Virus record (IMG/VR): IMGVR_UViG_3300048925_000666
Coordinates: 1-54,344 of that record
Length of the DNA stretch: 54,344 nt
Source of the DNA: a virus
Strand: one strand, 5' to 3'
The position numbers and the translations under genes were made by a program. The notes under the pieces were generated by a model, which made no database searches, had not been told where the DNA came from, and worked only from the letters and a program-made list of their open reading frames with translations. This document shows, one piece after another, positions 36,390 to 44,989 of this stretch; within the stretch, counting starts at the first letter, position 1; every line of letters starts with the position of its first letter.

Positions 36390-36915
36390 CAGTGTCCAGT
36401 TCAAGCTTGAGGGGATTGATTCATTGGTCTCCAAGCTGGAGGCGATCAGCTATGACGTGAAGAGGAAAGGGGGCCGAGCCGCACTCCGCAAAGCTGCTGC
36501 GCTAATCTCGGCGAAGGTGAAGGAAAGTGCCCAGCGAATCAACGACCCGGAAACTTCCGAGGATATCTCGAAAAACATCACCGTTCGTTGGAATGGCCGG
36601 TTGTTTAAAACCAGCGGTGACCTGGGCTTCCGCATCGGCGTGCTTGGAGGAGCTAAGCAATACAACAACATGCACACCAGGAAGGGCGGCAGGCGTGGAT
36701 CGTATGCCACCGGAGGGAGCTACCTAAATCCCGGCGGAGACACCTTCTATTGGCGTTTCCTCGAGTTCGGTACCTCGCGTTTTGCCGCTAAGCCATTTAT
36801 GCGGCCAGCTCTGGCCCAGAGCATTTCCGAAGCTACCAATACCTTCATCACCGAATACGAAAAAGCCATCGACCGGGCGATCCGGCGCGCGGCCAAGAAA
36901 GGAACCACAGCGTGA
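36382..36915 (+). CDS. HK97 gp10-like tail protein
   Basis: A 177-residue protein with EGIDSLVSKLEAI at the start and FYWRFLEFGTSRFAAKPFMRPAL, the hallmark of the HK97 gp10 family that completes tail joining. Lies between head closure and tail terminator genes, normal order. Confidence 0.9.
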   Translation: MADSVQFKLEGIDSLVSKLEAISYDVKRKGGRAALRKAAALISAKVKESAQRINDPETSEDISKNITVRWNGRLFKTSGDLGFRIGVLGGAKQYNNMHTRKGGRRGSYATGGSYLNPGGDTFYWRFLEFGTSRFAAKPFMRPALAQSISEATNTFITEYEKAIDRAIRRAAKKGTTA

Positions 36916-37280
36916 ATTCAGCACCCATCTTCGCCGTTTGCGCTGCCGATGTTGGCGTGAGCGCGCTGCTTGGCGTGTCCCCGACCAGGCTGTACCCGTT
37001 TGGGGAGGCGCCAGAAGGCGTAGAAAAACCTTACGCGGTTTGGCAGTTGGTCACCGGCAGCCCGGAGAACTACCTGGCCGGACGCCCAGACCTGGACGGC
37101 TACACGCTGCAAGTTGACGTCTACGGCACCACGGCCGCTTCGGCGCGCGCAGTGACTGCCGCCATCAGCACCGCCATCGAGCTGAAAGCCTACGTGGCAC
37201 GCTGGGGCGGTGAGAGCAAGGACACCGAAACAAAGCTTTACCGTTCGAGCTTCGATATCGACTGGCTCGTTCCCCGATAG
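36912..37280 (+). CDS. Tail terminator/completion protein, DUF3168-like
   Basis: A 122-residue protein with [40 protein letters not shown] and SSFDIDWL, typical of the tail-completion family that caps the tail tube. The start is GTG 36912, overlapping the previous stop by four bases. Confidence 0.85.
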   Translation: MNSAPIFAVCAADVGVSALLGVSPTRLYPFGEAPEGVEKPYAVWQLVTGSPENYLAGRPDLDGYTLQVDVYGTTAASARAVTAAISTAIELKAYVARWGGESKDTETKLYRSSFDIDWLVPR

Positions 37281-37299
37281 CCAAACCCAAAACCCAAGG

Positions 37300-37321
37300 C
37301 CCGCCATGTGCGGGTTTTTTT
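37300..37321 (+). terminator. Terminator-like hairpin before the tail tube gene
   Basis: CCCGC CATGT GCGGG followed by seven T. A good intrinsic terminator within the late operon; modified late transcription would be needed to pass it. Similar hairpins precede the I, J and endolysin genes. Confidence 0.75.
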
Positions 37322-37344
37322 ATGCCCGACATTTGGAGATCACC

Positions 37345-38076
37345 ATGTCGATTCTGTCCCAAGGTACTCAGGTCTACGCCCTGGTGCGATCCATTGCGAA
37401 CCCTGCTAACTTCGAGGTAATGGAAGTCGAATGCGCCACCGCGTTCAGTCCTGGTGGCAACCCCGCCGATCCGATCGAAACCACATGTCTCAGCCAGAAA
37501 GTTCGTACCTACATGCGAGGCTTGCGCACTCCAGGTCAGGCTTCTCTCACGGTCAACGCCGATCCGCGCATCGACTCCCATATCCGTCTTCATCAGCTGT
37601 CTGAAGACGACACTGACGAAACCATTCATTGGGTGGTTGGCTGGTCTGACGGTACCGACATCCGCCCGACGGTGGTTGCTGCCGGTGCGCTGGACGAGAT
37701 CCGCCTGACCAACGCCGGGACGGGCTACACCACAGCACCGACCGTGACCCTCACTGGCGGTGGTGGGACCGGCGCAACTGCAACGGCCCAGGTCGCTGGC
37801 GGCAAGGTCACCGGTTTCACCATCACCAACCCCGGCACCGGTTACACCAGCGCTCCGGACGTTGCTTTCACCGGCGGCGCCGGCACTGGCGCTGCGGCAT
37901 CGGCGGTTGTTTCGACCGAGCCTGACTTCGACCTGCCGAACACCCGCACCTGGTTCCTGTTCGACGGCTATGTCTCCGACTTCCCGTTCGACTTCGCGGC
38001 CAACGCAGTGGTTACGACTGCCGCCACCATTCAGCGTTCCGGTGGTTCTGCTTGGATTCGTAAGGCGGCTGCGTAA
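37345..38076 (+). CDS. Major tail tube protein with inserted GTGYT repeats
   Basis: A 243-residue tail tube protein. The beginning ([20 protein letters not shown]) and the end ([31 protein letters not shown]) are those of lambda-like tail tube proteins. Between them, about 110-185, are two copies of a T-N-x-GTGYT-x-AP-x-V-x-x-TGG-x-GTGA repeat, a beta-rich surface module. It would decorate the tail surface. ATG 37345 follows TTTGGAGATCACC. Confidence 0.88.
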   Translation: MSILSQGTQVYALVRSIANPANFEVMEVECATAFSPGGNPADPIETTCLSQKVRTYMRGLRTPGQASLTVNADPRIDSHIRLHQLSEDDTDETIHWVVGWSDGTDIRPTVVAAGALDEIRLTNAGTGYTTAPTVTLTGGGGTGATATAQVAGGKVTGFTITNPGTGYTSAPDVAFTGGAGTGAAASAVVSTEPDFDLPNTRTWFLFDGYVSDFPFDFAANAVVTTAATIQRSGGSAWIRKAAA

Positions 38077-38501
38077 TGAAACTGACTCTGGAAAGCCTCA
38101 AGTCAGTCGGCGCCTTTACCGGGCGTCCGGTCGAAAAGGAAATCAAGTGGTCGCAGGGCGATGATGAATATGTTGCAACAGTGTTCATCCGCCCGCTGGG
38201 CTATCAGGCCGCCGTCAGTGATGTCACCGCCCTGAACGGGAAGCATGACAGCCTCGCGGGCCGTATTGCCGCGAGCGTCTGTGATGAAGAGGGCAACCCT
38301 GTCTTCACCGTGGGCGATATAACCGGTACCGCTGATCCTGAGCGCGGCGCCCTTGATGGCCGGCTGACAGTTGCGCTGCTGGCAGCCATCTTCGAGGTGA
38401 ACAACCTGGGAAAGACGACGCTTTCACCGACATCGAAGAGCTCTGGCACGAGCTCGCGATCACGTTCGGCTGCACGATCGCGGAAGCCCAAGAGCGCCTG
38501 A
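38076..38501 (+). CDS. Tail assembly chaperone G-like, zero-frame product
   Basis: A 141-residue protein ([20 protein letters not shown]...) ending in a Ser/Arg-rich stretch that is just the zero-frame read-out after the slip site. Lambda G has about the same length. Binds the tape measure protein during tail assembly. Its start overlaps the tail tube stop. Confidence 0.88.
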   Translation: MKLTLESLKSVGAFTGRPVEKEIKWSQGDDEYVATVFIRPLGYQAAVSDVTALNGKHDSLAGRIAASVCDEEGNPVFTVGDITGTADPERGALDGRLTVALLAAIFEVNNLGKTTLSPTSKSSGTSSRSRSAARSRKPKSA

Positions 38502-38710
38502 GCCTTCGTGAGTTCAACAGGTGGGCCAAGTACCGGCGCGAGCGCGGATCGCTGAACCCGGCCGCGCGCATCGAGCGGTCTGTTGCGCTGCTGACCACCA
38601 TCTATGCCAACAGGATTTCCAAGGATGGCGATTTCAAGCTTTCCGACTTCCTGCCCCATCAGGCTGCCCGGGAATTGAGCCTTGAGGAAGCGATGGAGAC
38701 GTGGGCCTGA
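38076..38710 (+). CDS. Tail assembly chaperone GT fusion by -1 frameshift
   Basis: At 38408-38414 the message reads G GGA AAG in the correct register, the same heptamer as in lambda G-T. Slipping back one base gives 113 residues of G followed by DDAFTDIEELWHELAITFGC... and ends METWA at 38710, making 211 residues. The T part has no start of its own, which argues that frameshifting is the only way it is made. Known from lambda: a small fraction of ribosomes slip, and the ratio matters. Confidence 0.9.
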
Positions 38711-38728
38711 TTATCTCGGAGACATTGA

Positions 38729-41251
38729 ATGGCCAACTCACTGGGCACCTTGACGCTTGATCTGATTGCGAAAATTGGTGCCTTCACTGGCCCGCTGGAC
38801 AAGGCAAGTCAGGAGTCCAAGAAGCGCACCGCTGAAATCGCGAAGTCGTTTGATAACCTGGCAAAGGGAGTGGGGGCTGCCGTTGGATCGATTCCGGCGG
38901 TCCTCACTGCGCTGGTCGTGCACTCGGCCAGTGTGGCGAAGGAGATCTCTAATCAAGCGGCCCTGGCCGGCCTAGGAACAACGGAGTTCCAGAAGTACGC
39001 GGCTGGCGCTCAGAGCGTCGGCATCCAGCAAGACAAGTTGGCCGACATCTTCAAGGACACCAACGACAAGCTCGGGGACTTTGCTAACACTGGTGGAGGC
39101 GCGCTGAAGGACTTCTTCACCAACATCGCGCCTAAGGTGGGCGTCACCGCCGACAGCTTCAAAAAACTGAACAGTAAGGACGCGCTGGCGCTGTACGTGA
39201 CGAGCCTTGAAAAGGCCAACGTCAATCAGCAGGAAATGACCTTCTACATGGAGGCGATCGCCAGCGACTCAACCGCACTGGTCCCGCTCCTGCGCAACGG
39301 TGGCAAGGCCTTCGACGATCTCGGCGCCTCGGCTGAGGCGGCCGGAGTGATCCTGGATGAAGGCACCATTGCGGCTGCCAAGCAATTCGGGATCGAGGTC
39401 CAAGGGCTTGAGCAATATCTGACGTCTGCGAAGACAATGCTGGCCGCCGAGTTCCTGCCGGTGCTGGCGCAGTTCACCAAGGACGTCAATTCGTCGGCCA
39501 AGCAGGCAGGTGGCCTGAAAGGGGTGGTTGGCGACCTCGGTGAGAAGCTTGTCGAATCCACGGCCTTCGTAGTCAACGCGGGCGATGGGGTCGTTCGTGT
39601 GTTCGATATCGTTGCCAACACTCTGGTCGGGTTGTTCGCCACCGCGGTAGGACACACCGACAAACTCGCGGCGCAGGCTAACTCTGCGCTGGGGACATTG
39701 ACGTTCGGAGATACGTCCAAACAGTTCAAACAGAATGCTGCCGATTTCGCGAACAGTGCCCAGGTGCAGTTTGGCGTCGCTGCGCAGGCGGCTGGCAAGA
39801 TCAAGGAAGACCTTGAAGCCCCGCTGGCGGGCGACAAGTTCAAAGCCTACGTCGCCAATGCCAAGTCGGCTGCGGCGGAACTTGCCAAGACCAGTCTGTC
39901 TGTCACCCCTGGCACTGGCTCTGGCGTTGATCCAGCAGCCATTGCCGCGGCGGCCGCTGCAGCAAAAAAGGCGGCTTCTGACGCGGCCGCCGCTGCCAAG
40001 AAAATTCAGGACTCTTTCAAGGATTCCGAGACTGACCTGCACCGGCAAATCGAACTGATCAATACCTCAGTGGATGCCCGAAAAAACGCCACGGAAGTTG
40101 CGAAGGTTCAGTTCGAGATCGAGTCAGGGAAGCTGGTCGGCGTCAATGCGGACCAGCAGAAGCGGTTGCTCGGGTTGGCTGCCGAGCTAGACGCGAAGAA
40201 GAAGCTAAAGCAGGCCAACGAAGACGAGGCCAAGGCCGCCGCCTACGCCGCCACGCTCGATGTGGCCAACCGGACAGCCAAGTCAGGGTTCGATCAAGAG
40301 ATCGCAGGTATCGGGCTTGGCGACAAGGCGCGCGACCGGCTTAATCAGGATCTTGCCATCAGGGAGGATTACAACCAGCAGATGGCGGACTTGCAGAAGC
40401 AGTTCAACACCGGCGACCTCAGTCCTGAGAACTTCAAAAAGCAAACCGGGCAGCTCAAAGCCGCGCTGGCCGAGCGCCTGGCGATCCAGCAGGACTATTA
40501 CACCGGTTTGGACAATGCCCAGGCCGACTGGACCAAGGGGGCGACGGCGGCTTTGGCCGATTACCTCGACAGCGCCCAAGACGTGGCAGGGCAGACCAAG
40601 GGGCTGTTCACCAGCGTCTTTAGCGGTCTGGAGGATCAGGTCAGCAATTTCGTTTTGACTGGAAAGGCGTCGTTCGCGGACTTCACCAAGTCAGTGCTGG
40701 CGGACTTGGCGAAGATAGCGGCGCGTCAGGCTGCCAGCGGTCTGCTCTCTGCGGGGGTGTCTGCAATTGGTGGTCTGTTTAGCGGTGGTGCAACCGCAGG
40801 CTCGTCGCAATCGGACTACACCGGTGCAGCCTTCGCGAACTGGACGAAGACCCAGGCCAAGGGCGGGGCGTGGCTGGACGGCATCCAGATGTTTGCCAAG
40901 GGCGGTGCATTCACAAATGGGTTGGTCTCCTCGCCAACCGCATTCGGTATGGCTGGCGGGAATCTTGGGCTGATGGGCGAGGCGGGTCCTGAGGCGATTC
41001 TGCCGCTGTCCCGTACCTCTGACGGCTCGTTGGGGGTGAAGGCGATTGGCGGCGGGGGTTCGGCAACCTCCACCCAGGTGCTCATTCAGCAAACCATTGC
41101 GGTGCCGGACTCGGGCAGCGGCGCTTCCACTCAGGACGTACAGGCTGTGGGCCAGGCCTACGCGGATACGGCAAAGCGCGGCGCCCAGCAGGCAATCGCG
41201 GAAGAACTTCGCCCCGGTGGCGCGATTTGGAGAGTCGTCAATGGCCGTTGA
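38729..41251 (+). CDS. Tape measure protein
   Basis: An 840-residue protein with coiled-coil N- and C-parts, an Ala/Lys-rich section (AAAAAAKKAASDAAAAAKKIQ) and hydrophobic patches (VGSIPAVLTALVV; AASGLLSAGVSAIGGLFSGG). Near the end, EAGPEAILPLSRTSDGSLG is typical of lambda-like tape measures. Using the known rough relation of 0.15 nm per residue, the tail would be about 125 nm. It sets tail length and may help DNA enter the cell. Confidence 0.94.
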   Translation: MANSLGTLTLDLIAKIGAFTGPLDKASQESKKRTAEIAKSFDNLAKGVGAAVGSIPAVLTALVVHSASVAKEISNQAALAGLGTTEFQKYAAGAQSVGIQQDKLADIFKDTNDKLGDFANTGGGALKDFFTNIAPKVGVTADSFKKLNSKDALALYVTSLEKANVNQQEMTFYMEAIASDSTALVPLLRNGGKAFDDLGASAEAAGVILDEGTIAAAKQFGIEVQGLEQYLTSAKTMLAAEFLPVLAQFTKDVNSSAKQAGGLKGVVGDLGEKLVESTAFVVNAGDGVVRVFDIVANTLVGLFATAVGHTDKLAAQANSALGTLTFGDTSKQFKQNAADFANSAQVQFGVAAQAAGKIKEDLEAPLAGDKFKAYVANAKSAAAELAKTSLSVTPGTGSGVDPAAIAAAAAAAKKAASDAAAAAKKIQDSFKDSETDLHRQIELINTSVDARKNATEVAKVQFEIESGKLVGVNADQQKRLLGLAAELDAKKKLKQANEDEAKAAAYAATLDVANRTAKSGFDQEIAGIGLGDKARDRLNQDLAIREDYNQQMADLQKQFNTGDLSPENFKKQTGQLKAALAERLAIQQDYYTGLDNAQADWTKGATAALADYLDSAQDVAGQTKGLFTSVFSGLEDQVSNFVLTGKASFADFTKSVLADLAKIAARQAASGLLSAGVSAIGGLFSGGATAGSSQSDYTGAAFANWTKTQAKGGAWLDGIQMFAKGGAFTNGLVSSPTAFGMAGGNLGLMGEAGPEAILPLSRTSDGSLGVKAIGGGGSATSTQVLIQQTIAVPDSGSGASTQDVQAVGQAYADTAKRGAQQAIAEELRPGGAIWRVVNGR

Positions 41252-41579
41252 AACATTCACCTGGTGCCCAAGGATTGAGCCCACCAGCGCGCCGGGGTAC
41301 CGCGTGCGCTCGTCTAAGTTTGGCAACGGGTATGAGCAAGTTGTGGGCGACGGGATCAACAACCGCGAGGACAGTTGGCCGCTCACGTTTGTCGTGAAGG
41401 AAGTCGTGGCCCACCAGATCAAGGACTTCCTCGACCGCCATGGCAACTTCAAGTCGTTTTTCTGGACGCCGCCGCTTGGCCAGTTGGGCTTCTGGCGAGC
41501 CACCGCACCGGCCATCACGCCCAATGGTGCCGGGATTTACACCCTGACAACCACCTTCACCCAGTCATACCTTCCATAG
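41241..41579 (+). CDS. Minor tail protein M-like
   Basis: A 112-residue protein (MAVETFTWCPRIEPTSAPGY...) with RSSKFGNGYEQVVGDGINNRE and KSFFWTPPLGQLGFWRA, diagnostic of the lambda M family at the tail tip. It overlaps the tape measure gene by 11 bases. Confidence 0.9.
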   Translation: MAVETFTWCPRIEPTSAPGYRVRSSKFGNGYEQVVGDGINNREDSWPLTFVVKEVVAHQIKDFLDRHGNFKSFFWTPPLGQLGFWRATAPAITPNGAGIYTLTTTFTQSYLP

Positions 41580-41586
41580 GGCTAAC

Positions 41587-42336
41587 ATGCCGCTGATCAG
41601 AGATATCCAGGTGCTTGAGCCTGGAAGTGAGGTGCTGCTGTTCGAACTGGACGGCAGCGACTACGGCGCCGACGTGCTGCGGTTTCATGGCCACGCCATT
41701 CCCTACACGGCGGATGAGTTGGTAGCCGCTGGCGCACATGCCGATCAACTCCCGGCCAAGTCGATTTGGTGGCAGGACGATGAGTACGGCGCCTGGCCGG
41801 TGCAGATCGACGGCATTGAGGCCAATGGCGACGGCACGGCTGTGCGGCCAACGCTCGCAGTGGGCAACGTCAACGGCAGGATCACGGCGCTGTGTCTAGC
41901 GTTCGAGGATCTGCTGGAGTTCAAGGTAACCATGCGGCACACGATGGGCAAATACCTGGACGCCGCGAACTTCCCGGCGGGAAACCCGGAGGCAGATCCC
42001 ACTCAGGAGTCCATCGAGGTCTGGTATCTGGACCAGAAGACCAACGAAGATGGCGAGACTGTTTCGTGGGAGATGGCCAGCCCGGGCGACGTCGGCGGCG
42101 AGAGCGTCGGGCGCCAGATGACCACGCTTTGCCATTGGTGTCTCACCGGAGGGTATCGCGGGCCGAACTGCGGCTACACCGGCCCATACGTCGACAAGGA
42201 CGGTAACCCCACCGACAGCCCCGAACTGGACGAATGCAATGGCCTACTCACCACCGGCTGCGAGCCGCGGTGGGGAGCGAACAACGAACTTCCGTTCGGC
42301 GGCTTCCCGGCCGTTTCCTTGATTGCTCGGAGCTGA
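41587..42336 (+). CDS. Minor tail protein L-like
   Basis: A 249-residue lambda L-type protein. The N-terminal domain (PLIRDIQVLEPGSEVLLFELD) is followed by a C-terminal Cys set: CHWCLTGGYRGPNCGY, DECNGLLTTGCEPRWG, which in lambda L binds an iron-sulfur cluster. It forms part of the tail-tip complex with M, K, I and J. Confidence 0.9.
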   Translation: MPLIRDIQVLEPGSEVLLFELDGSDYGADVLRFHGHAIPYTADELVAAGAHADQLPAKSIWWQDDEYGAWPVQIDGIEANGDGTAVRPTLAVGNVNGRITALCLAFEDLLEFKVTMRHTMGKYLDAANFPAGNPEADPTQESIEVWYLDQKTNEDGETVSWEMASPGDVGGESVGRQMTTLCHWCLTGGYRGPNCGYTGPYVDKDGNPTDSPELDECNGLLTTGCEPRWGANNELPFGGFPAVSLIARS

Positions 42337-42338
42337 CC

Positions 42339-43094
42339 ATGCTGAAACACATCTTCAAGGCCGTGCAGGCGCATGCGGCCGCCGAGTACCCGCGCGAATC
42401 CTGCGGGCTGCTGATCAGCATTGGCCGCAAGCAGCAGTACATCCCGTGCACCAACACCGCGACCGAGCCGAATGAGGAGTTTCGCATCGCGCCAGAGGAT
42501 TACGCGGCGGCAGAAGACCTGGGTGAAGTGATCGGCATTGTTCACTCGCACCCAGACGCGACCAGCAGGCCATCGCCGCGCGACTTGGCCATGTGCGAGG
42601 CGACCGAGATGCCTTGGCACATCCTGAGCTGGCCGGAGGGCGACCTGCGCACCATCGTCCCCACCGGCAACACACCGCTGCTTGGTCGGCCATTCGTGCA
42701 CGGTGCCTGGGACTGCTGGCAGGTCTGCGCGGATTGGTACAAGCGAGAGTGGGGGCTGGAGTTCGAAGCCTTCAAGCGCGAGGACGGTTGGTGGGAGCAG
42801 GCCGACGGCCCGAGCCTATACGAGCAGGCCTACGAGGCGGCGGGATTCGAGCGCGTCGGCACCCCGCAGCGGGGCGACATGATCGTGATGGAAGTGGGGC
42901 GCACCAAGCACCCGAACCATGCGGGCATCTATCTGGGGGCTGATCCACAGTTGCCCGGAGAGCCATCGGCAGTGCACGGCGCTGGTCCGTTCCTGCTGCA
43001 CCACCTGTATGGCAGGCCGTCCGAGATTATCGTGTTCGGCGGGCCATGGCATGACAGAACACGCCTGATTCTCAGGCACAGAGACGCTAAATAG
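42339..43094 (+). CDS. Tail tip protein K-like (JAB peptidase plus NlpC/P60)
   Basis: A 251-residue protein. N-terminal JAB/MPN domain with GIVHSHPDATSRPSPRD (metal-binding HxH...D) and Glu upstream; C-terminal NlpC/P60 domain with Cys in GAWDCWQVCADWY, His in HPNHAGIYLG and a HHLYG. Lambda K has the same two domains. Likely digests cell wall or processes tail proteins. ATG 42339 follows CTCGGAGCTGACC. Confidence 0.93.
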   Translation: MLKHIFKAVQAHAAAEYPRESCGLLISIGRKQQYIPCTNTATEPNEEFRIAPEDYAAAEDLGEVIGIVHSHPDATSRPSPRDLAMCEATEMPWHILSWPEGDLRTIVPTGNTPLLGRPFVHGAWDCWQVCADWYKREWGLEFEAFKREDGWWEQADGPSLYEQAYEAAGFERVGTPQRGDMIVMEVGRTKHPNHAGIYLGADPQLPGEPSAVHGAGPFLLHHLYGRPSEIIVFGGPWHDRTRLILRHRDAK

Positions 43095-43121
43095 TGAGCG
43101 GCGAGGCCGCAGGAGAATGTA

Positions 43122-43304
43122 ATGAAGCAGCCTTTTGAGATCGAGGAAGATCACATTCTGCACTCAGCGGGCATCAGTGGTGCCTGCTCTGAGTGTCCAA
43201 TCGAGCAACACTGCGAAGAGCTCCAGCCAGCAAATGCCAGTGAAGAGGAGATCATCGCAGCGCTTTCGAGCTTTACGTCTAGTTTTTTGATTCCTGTTGC
43301 TTAA
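43122..43304 (+). CDS. 60-residue acidic Cys protein
   Basis: MKQPFEIEEDHILHSAGISG then ACSECPIEQHCEEL: an acidic protein with a small Cys cluster. AGGAGAATGTA precedes the ATG. The 3' end overlaps the opposing 43279 gene by 26 bases. First of the insertions between K and I. Confidence 0.6.
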   Translation: MKQPFEIEEDHILHSAGISGACSECPIEQHCEELQPANASEEEIIAALSSFTSSFLIPVA

Positions 43305-43533
43305 TCTGCTCAAGCACATTGAGCACACCATCGATAGCGCTTTTGTACAGCTTCAGATTAACCTCTTTTAGACCGACATCTTCAGTGTCTCGTTGCTCCT
43401 TGAGGGTGGCCTCAAGAAGCTCTCTATGTTCGGTTTCAAGATAAACAACATGCGCCAGGCACTGCACGGCTCGCGTTAGCCCAAGCACCACCGAGTCGTG
43501 CCGCAGATACGGCTTAAATTCTTCATCGCTCAC
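43279..43533 (-). CDS. Minus-strand accessory protein (moron)
   Basis: An 84-residue helical protein (MSDEEFKPYLRHDSVVLGLT...) reading against the tail operon, with TAGGAGGTCG directly before the ATG. Being opposite to late transcription it must have its own promoter, the sign of a lysogen-expressed moron. No family recognised. Confidence 0.65.
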   Translation of the reverse strand: MSDEEFKPYLRHDSVVLGLTRAVQCLAHVVYLETEHRELLEATLKEQRDTEDVGLKEVNLKLYKSAIDGVLNVLEQIKQQESKN

Positions 43534-43716
43534 ATCGACCTCCTAGGTCACATTGCCCCCGGTCCATGGGCTTGCAGGCAACGGACCGAGGCGGTTCGTT
43601 AAAGGCGCAACGCTACTACGGCATGCACCTGGTTCGTTACTGATCGTTTGTCCATGCTGGATGGGTGGACAGGACGATGTTATGTTTTGCTTTCATACAT
43701 GCGAAGGAGACGCATC

Positions 43717-43872
43717 GTGGCAGCAGTAAAGACCTACGTTTTCAAGCTCAAAGCGAGCAACGGTTCAGGCATGAGCAACGTTCTTCAGAACGGAACTGAC
43801 CAGCGTGAAGCTGAGAGGAAGATCCTGCAGAAGTACCCCGGAGCCACGATTCTCGAAGTGCGCCAGCAGTGA
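43717..43872 (+). CDS. 51-residue protein, moron
   Basis: A small basic protein (AAVKTYVFKLKASNGSGMSN... PGATILEVRQQ) with a beta-alpha-beta pattern. GAAGGAGACGCATC precedes GTG 43717, a better start than the upstream ATG at 43696. An inverted repeat TGTCCA-N11-TGGACA (43647-43669) upstream and a terminator downstream make it an independent unit within the tail operon. Confidence 0.65.
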   Translation: MAAVKTYVFKLKASNGSGMSNVLQNGTDQREAERKILQKYPGATILEVRQQ

Positions 43873-43876
43873 CCCG

Positions 43877-43902
43877 AAGCCCAGCCATGTGCTGGGCTTT
43901 TT
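43877..43902 (+). terminator. Intrinsic terminator after the 51-residue moron
   Basis: AAGCCCAGC CATGT GCTGGGCTTTTT: a nine-base stem, five T. Typical moron boundary. Confidence 0.85.
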
Positions 43903-43953
43903 GCATCGATTGCCTTGGTGCTACCCTCGGCCCTTTATCAATGAGGGATCATC

Positions 43954-44298
43954 ATGCGAATTCTGATAGGGGCGCTGGCGGTTGCCCTGCTGGCTGGGTG
44001 TGTCGGTCCGGGGGATTTGGCTGAAAACGAGCCGAGCATTAACGCCACCACCAAGAAAGATCCGAAGCGTTACGCGCTGTGCGTATTCCCCAAGTGGCAG
44101 AATGCGCGAACCGATTCCACAATGTCGGAGACCGAAAACGGTTATCGGCTCCTTGTTGCCAGTAACAACATGGCAGACGAGATGCTCGACATCACCAAGA
44201 CTGCCTATGGTAGTTTGGTGGTCCTGCATCAGCGTATGGCATGGTCCATGATGCCTGGCCGAAGCGCTGTTGAATCAGCGGTTCGATCTTGTCTTTAA
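43954..44298 (+). CDS. Small lipoprotein
   Basis: A 114-residue protein with a signal peptide and lipobox: MRILIGALAVALLAGCVGPG, Cys16. The mature part has KRYALCVFPKWQNARTDSTM and a conserved-looking SLVVLHQRMAW. It lies between K and I with terminators on both sides, so is a moron. Prophage lipoproteins often block later infection at the outer membrane; here that is only a possibility. Confidence 0.75.
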   Translation: MRILIGALAVALLAGCVGPGDLAENEPSINATTKKDPKRYALCVFPKWQNARTDSTMSETENGYRLLVASNNMADEMLDITKTAYGSLVVLHQRMAWSMMPGRSAVESAVRSCL

Positions 44299-44310
44299 CC
44301 AATTCTTAAG

Positions 44311-44331
44311 CCGCCTCCGGGCGGTTTTTTT
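44311..44331 (+). terminator. Intrinsic terminator after the lipoprotein gene
   Basis: CCGCC TCCG GGCGG followed by seven T, just before the I-like gene's ribosome site. Confidence 0.8.
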
Positions 44332-44347
44332 ATGTTCGGAGCAAAAG

Positions 44348-44932
44348 ATGGCTGCTACTGCTGCTCACTTCGACCCAGTGACGACGATCATTCTCACCGG
44401 CCCGCTTCGCAAAAAATTTGGTCGCGTGCATAGACGGCAGCTTGATAGCGGGCGTGCGTGGGAAGCGCTGAAAGCTTTGAAATGTACGCTCGATGGTTTT
44501 GAAGACGAAATCAAACGACTCAGTCGGCTGGGTATGCGGTTTGCGGTTTTCCGTAATGGCCATAACGTTGGCGTCGACAGCCTGGAAATGGGCGGCACCC
44601 GCGAGGTGAAGATCGCCCCAGTTCTTGAAGGCAGTAAGCGCGCAGGCATTCTGCAGTCCATCCTTGGCGCTGTTCTGCTTGTGGCGAGTATTTGGTTTCC
44701 TTCACTTGCGCCTGCTGGCGTAGCTCTGGTCGCTGGAGGCGTAATTCAGATGCTCAGCCCTCAAGCATCTGGGCTGCGGCAGAGCGCTGCCCCCGAAAAC
44801 CTGCCGTCCTACGCCTTCGGCAGCGCCCGAAACACCACAGCCAGCGGCAACCCGGTCCCGATCTGCATCGGCCGGCGGCGCTGGGGCGGCGCGATCATCA
44901 GTGCCTCGATCTACGCCGAAGACAAAACCTGA
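44348..44932 (+). CDS. Tail assembly protein I-like
   Basis: A 194-residue lambda I-type protein: an N-terminal ubiquitin-like region (ILTGPLRKKFGRVHRRQLDSG), a hydrophobic Gly/Ala stretch (ILGAVLLVASIWFPSLAPAGVALVAGGVI) and the end NTTASGNPVPICIGRRRWGG. It works with J at the tail tip. ATG 44348 follows GGAGCAAAAG. Confidence 0.9.
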   Translation: MAATAAHFDPVTTIILTGPLRKKFGRVHRRQLDSGRAWEALKALKCTLDGFEDEIKRLSRLGMRFAVFRNGHNVGVDSLEMGGTREVKIAPVLEGSKRAGILQSILGAVLLVASIWFPSLAPAGVALVAGGVIQMLSPQASGLRQSAAPENLPSYAFGSARNTTASGNPVPICIGRRRWGGAIISASIYAEDKT

Positions 44933-44951
44933 TTTTGGATTGGAAGACCCA

Positions 44952-44973
44952 ACCGCCGACTGGCGGTTTTTTT
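44952..44973 (+). terminator. Terminator-like hairpin before J
   Basis: ACCGCC GACT GGCGGT followed by six further T. It lies in the 57-base gap between the I-like and J-like genes. Confidence 0.75.
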
Positions 44974-44989
44974 ATGCCTGGAGAAAAGC

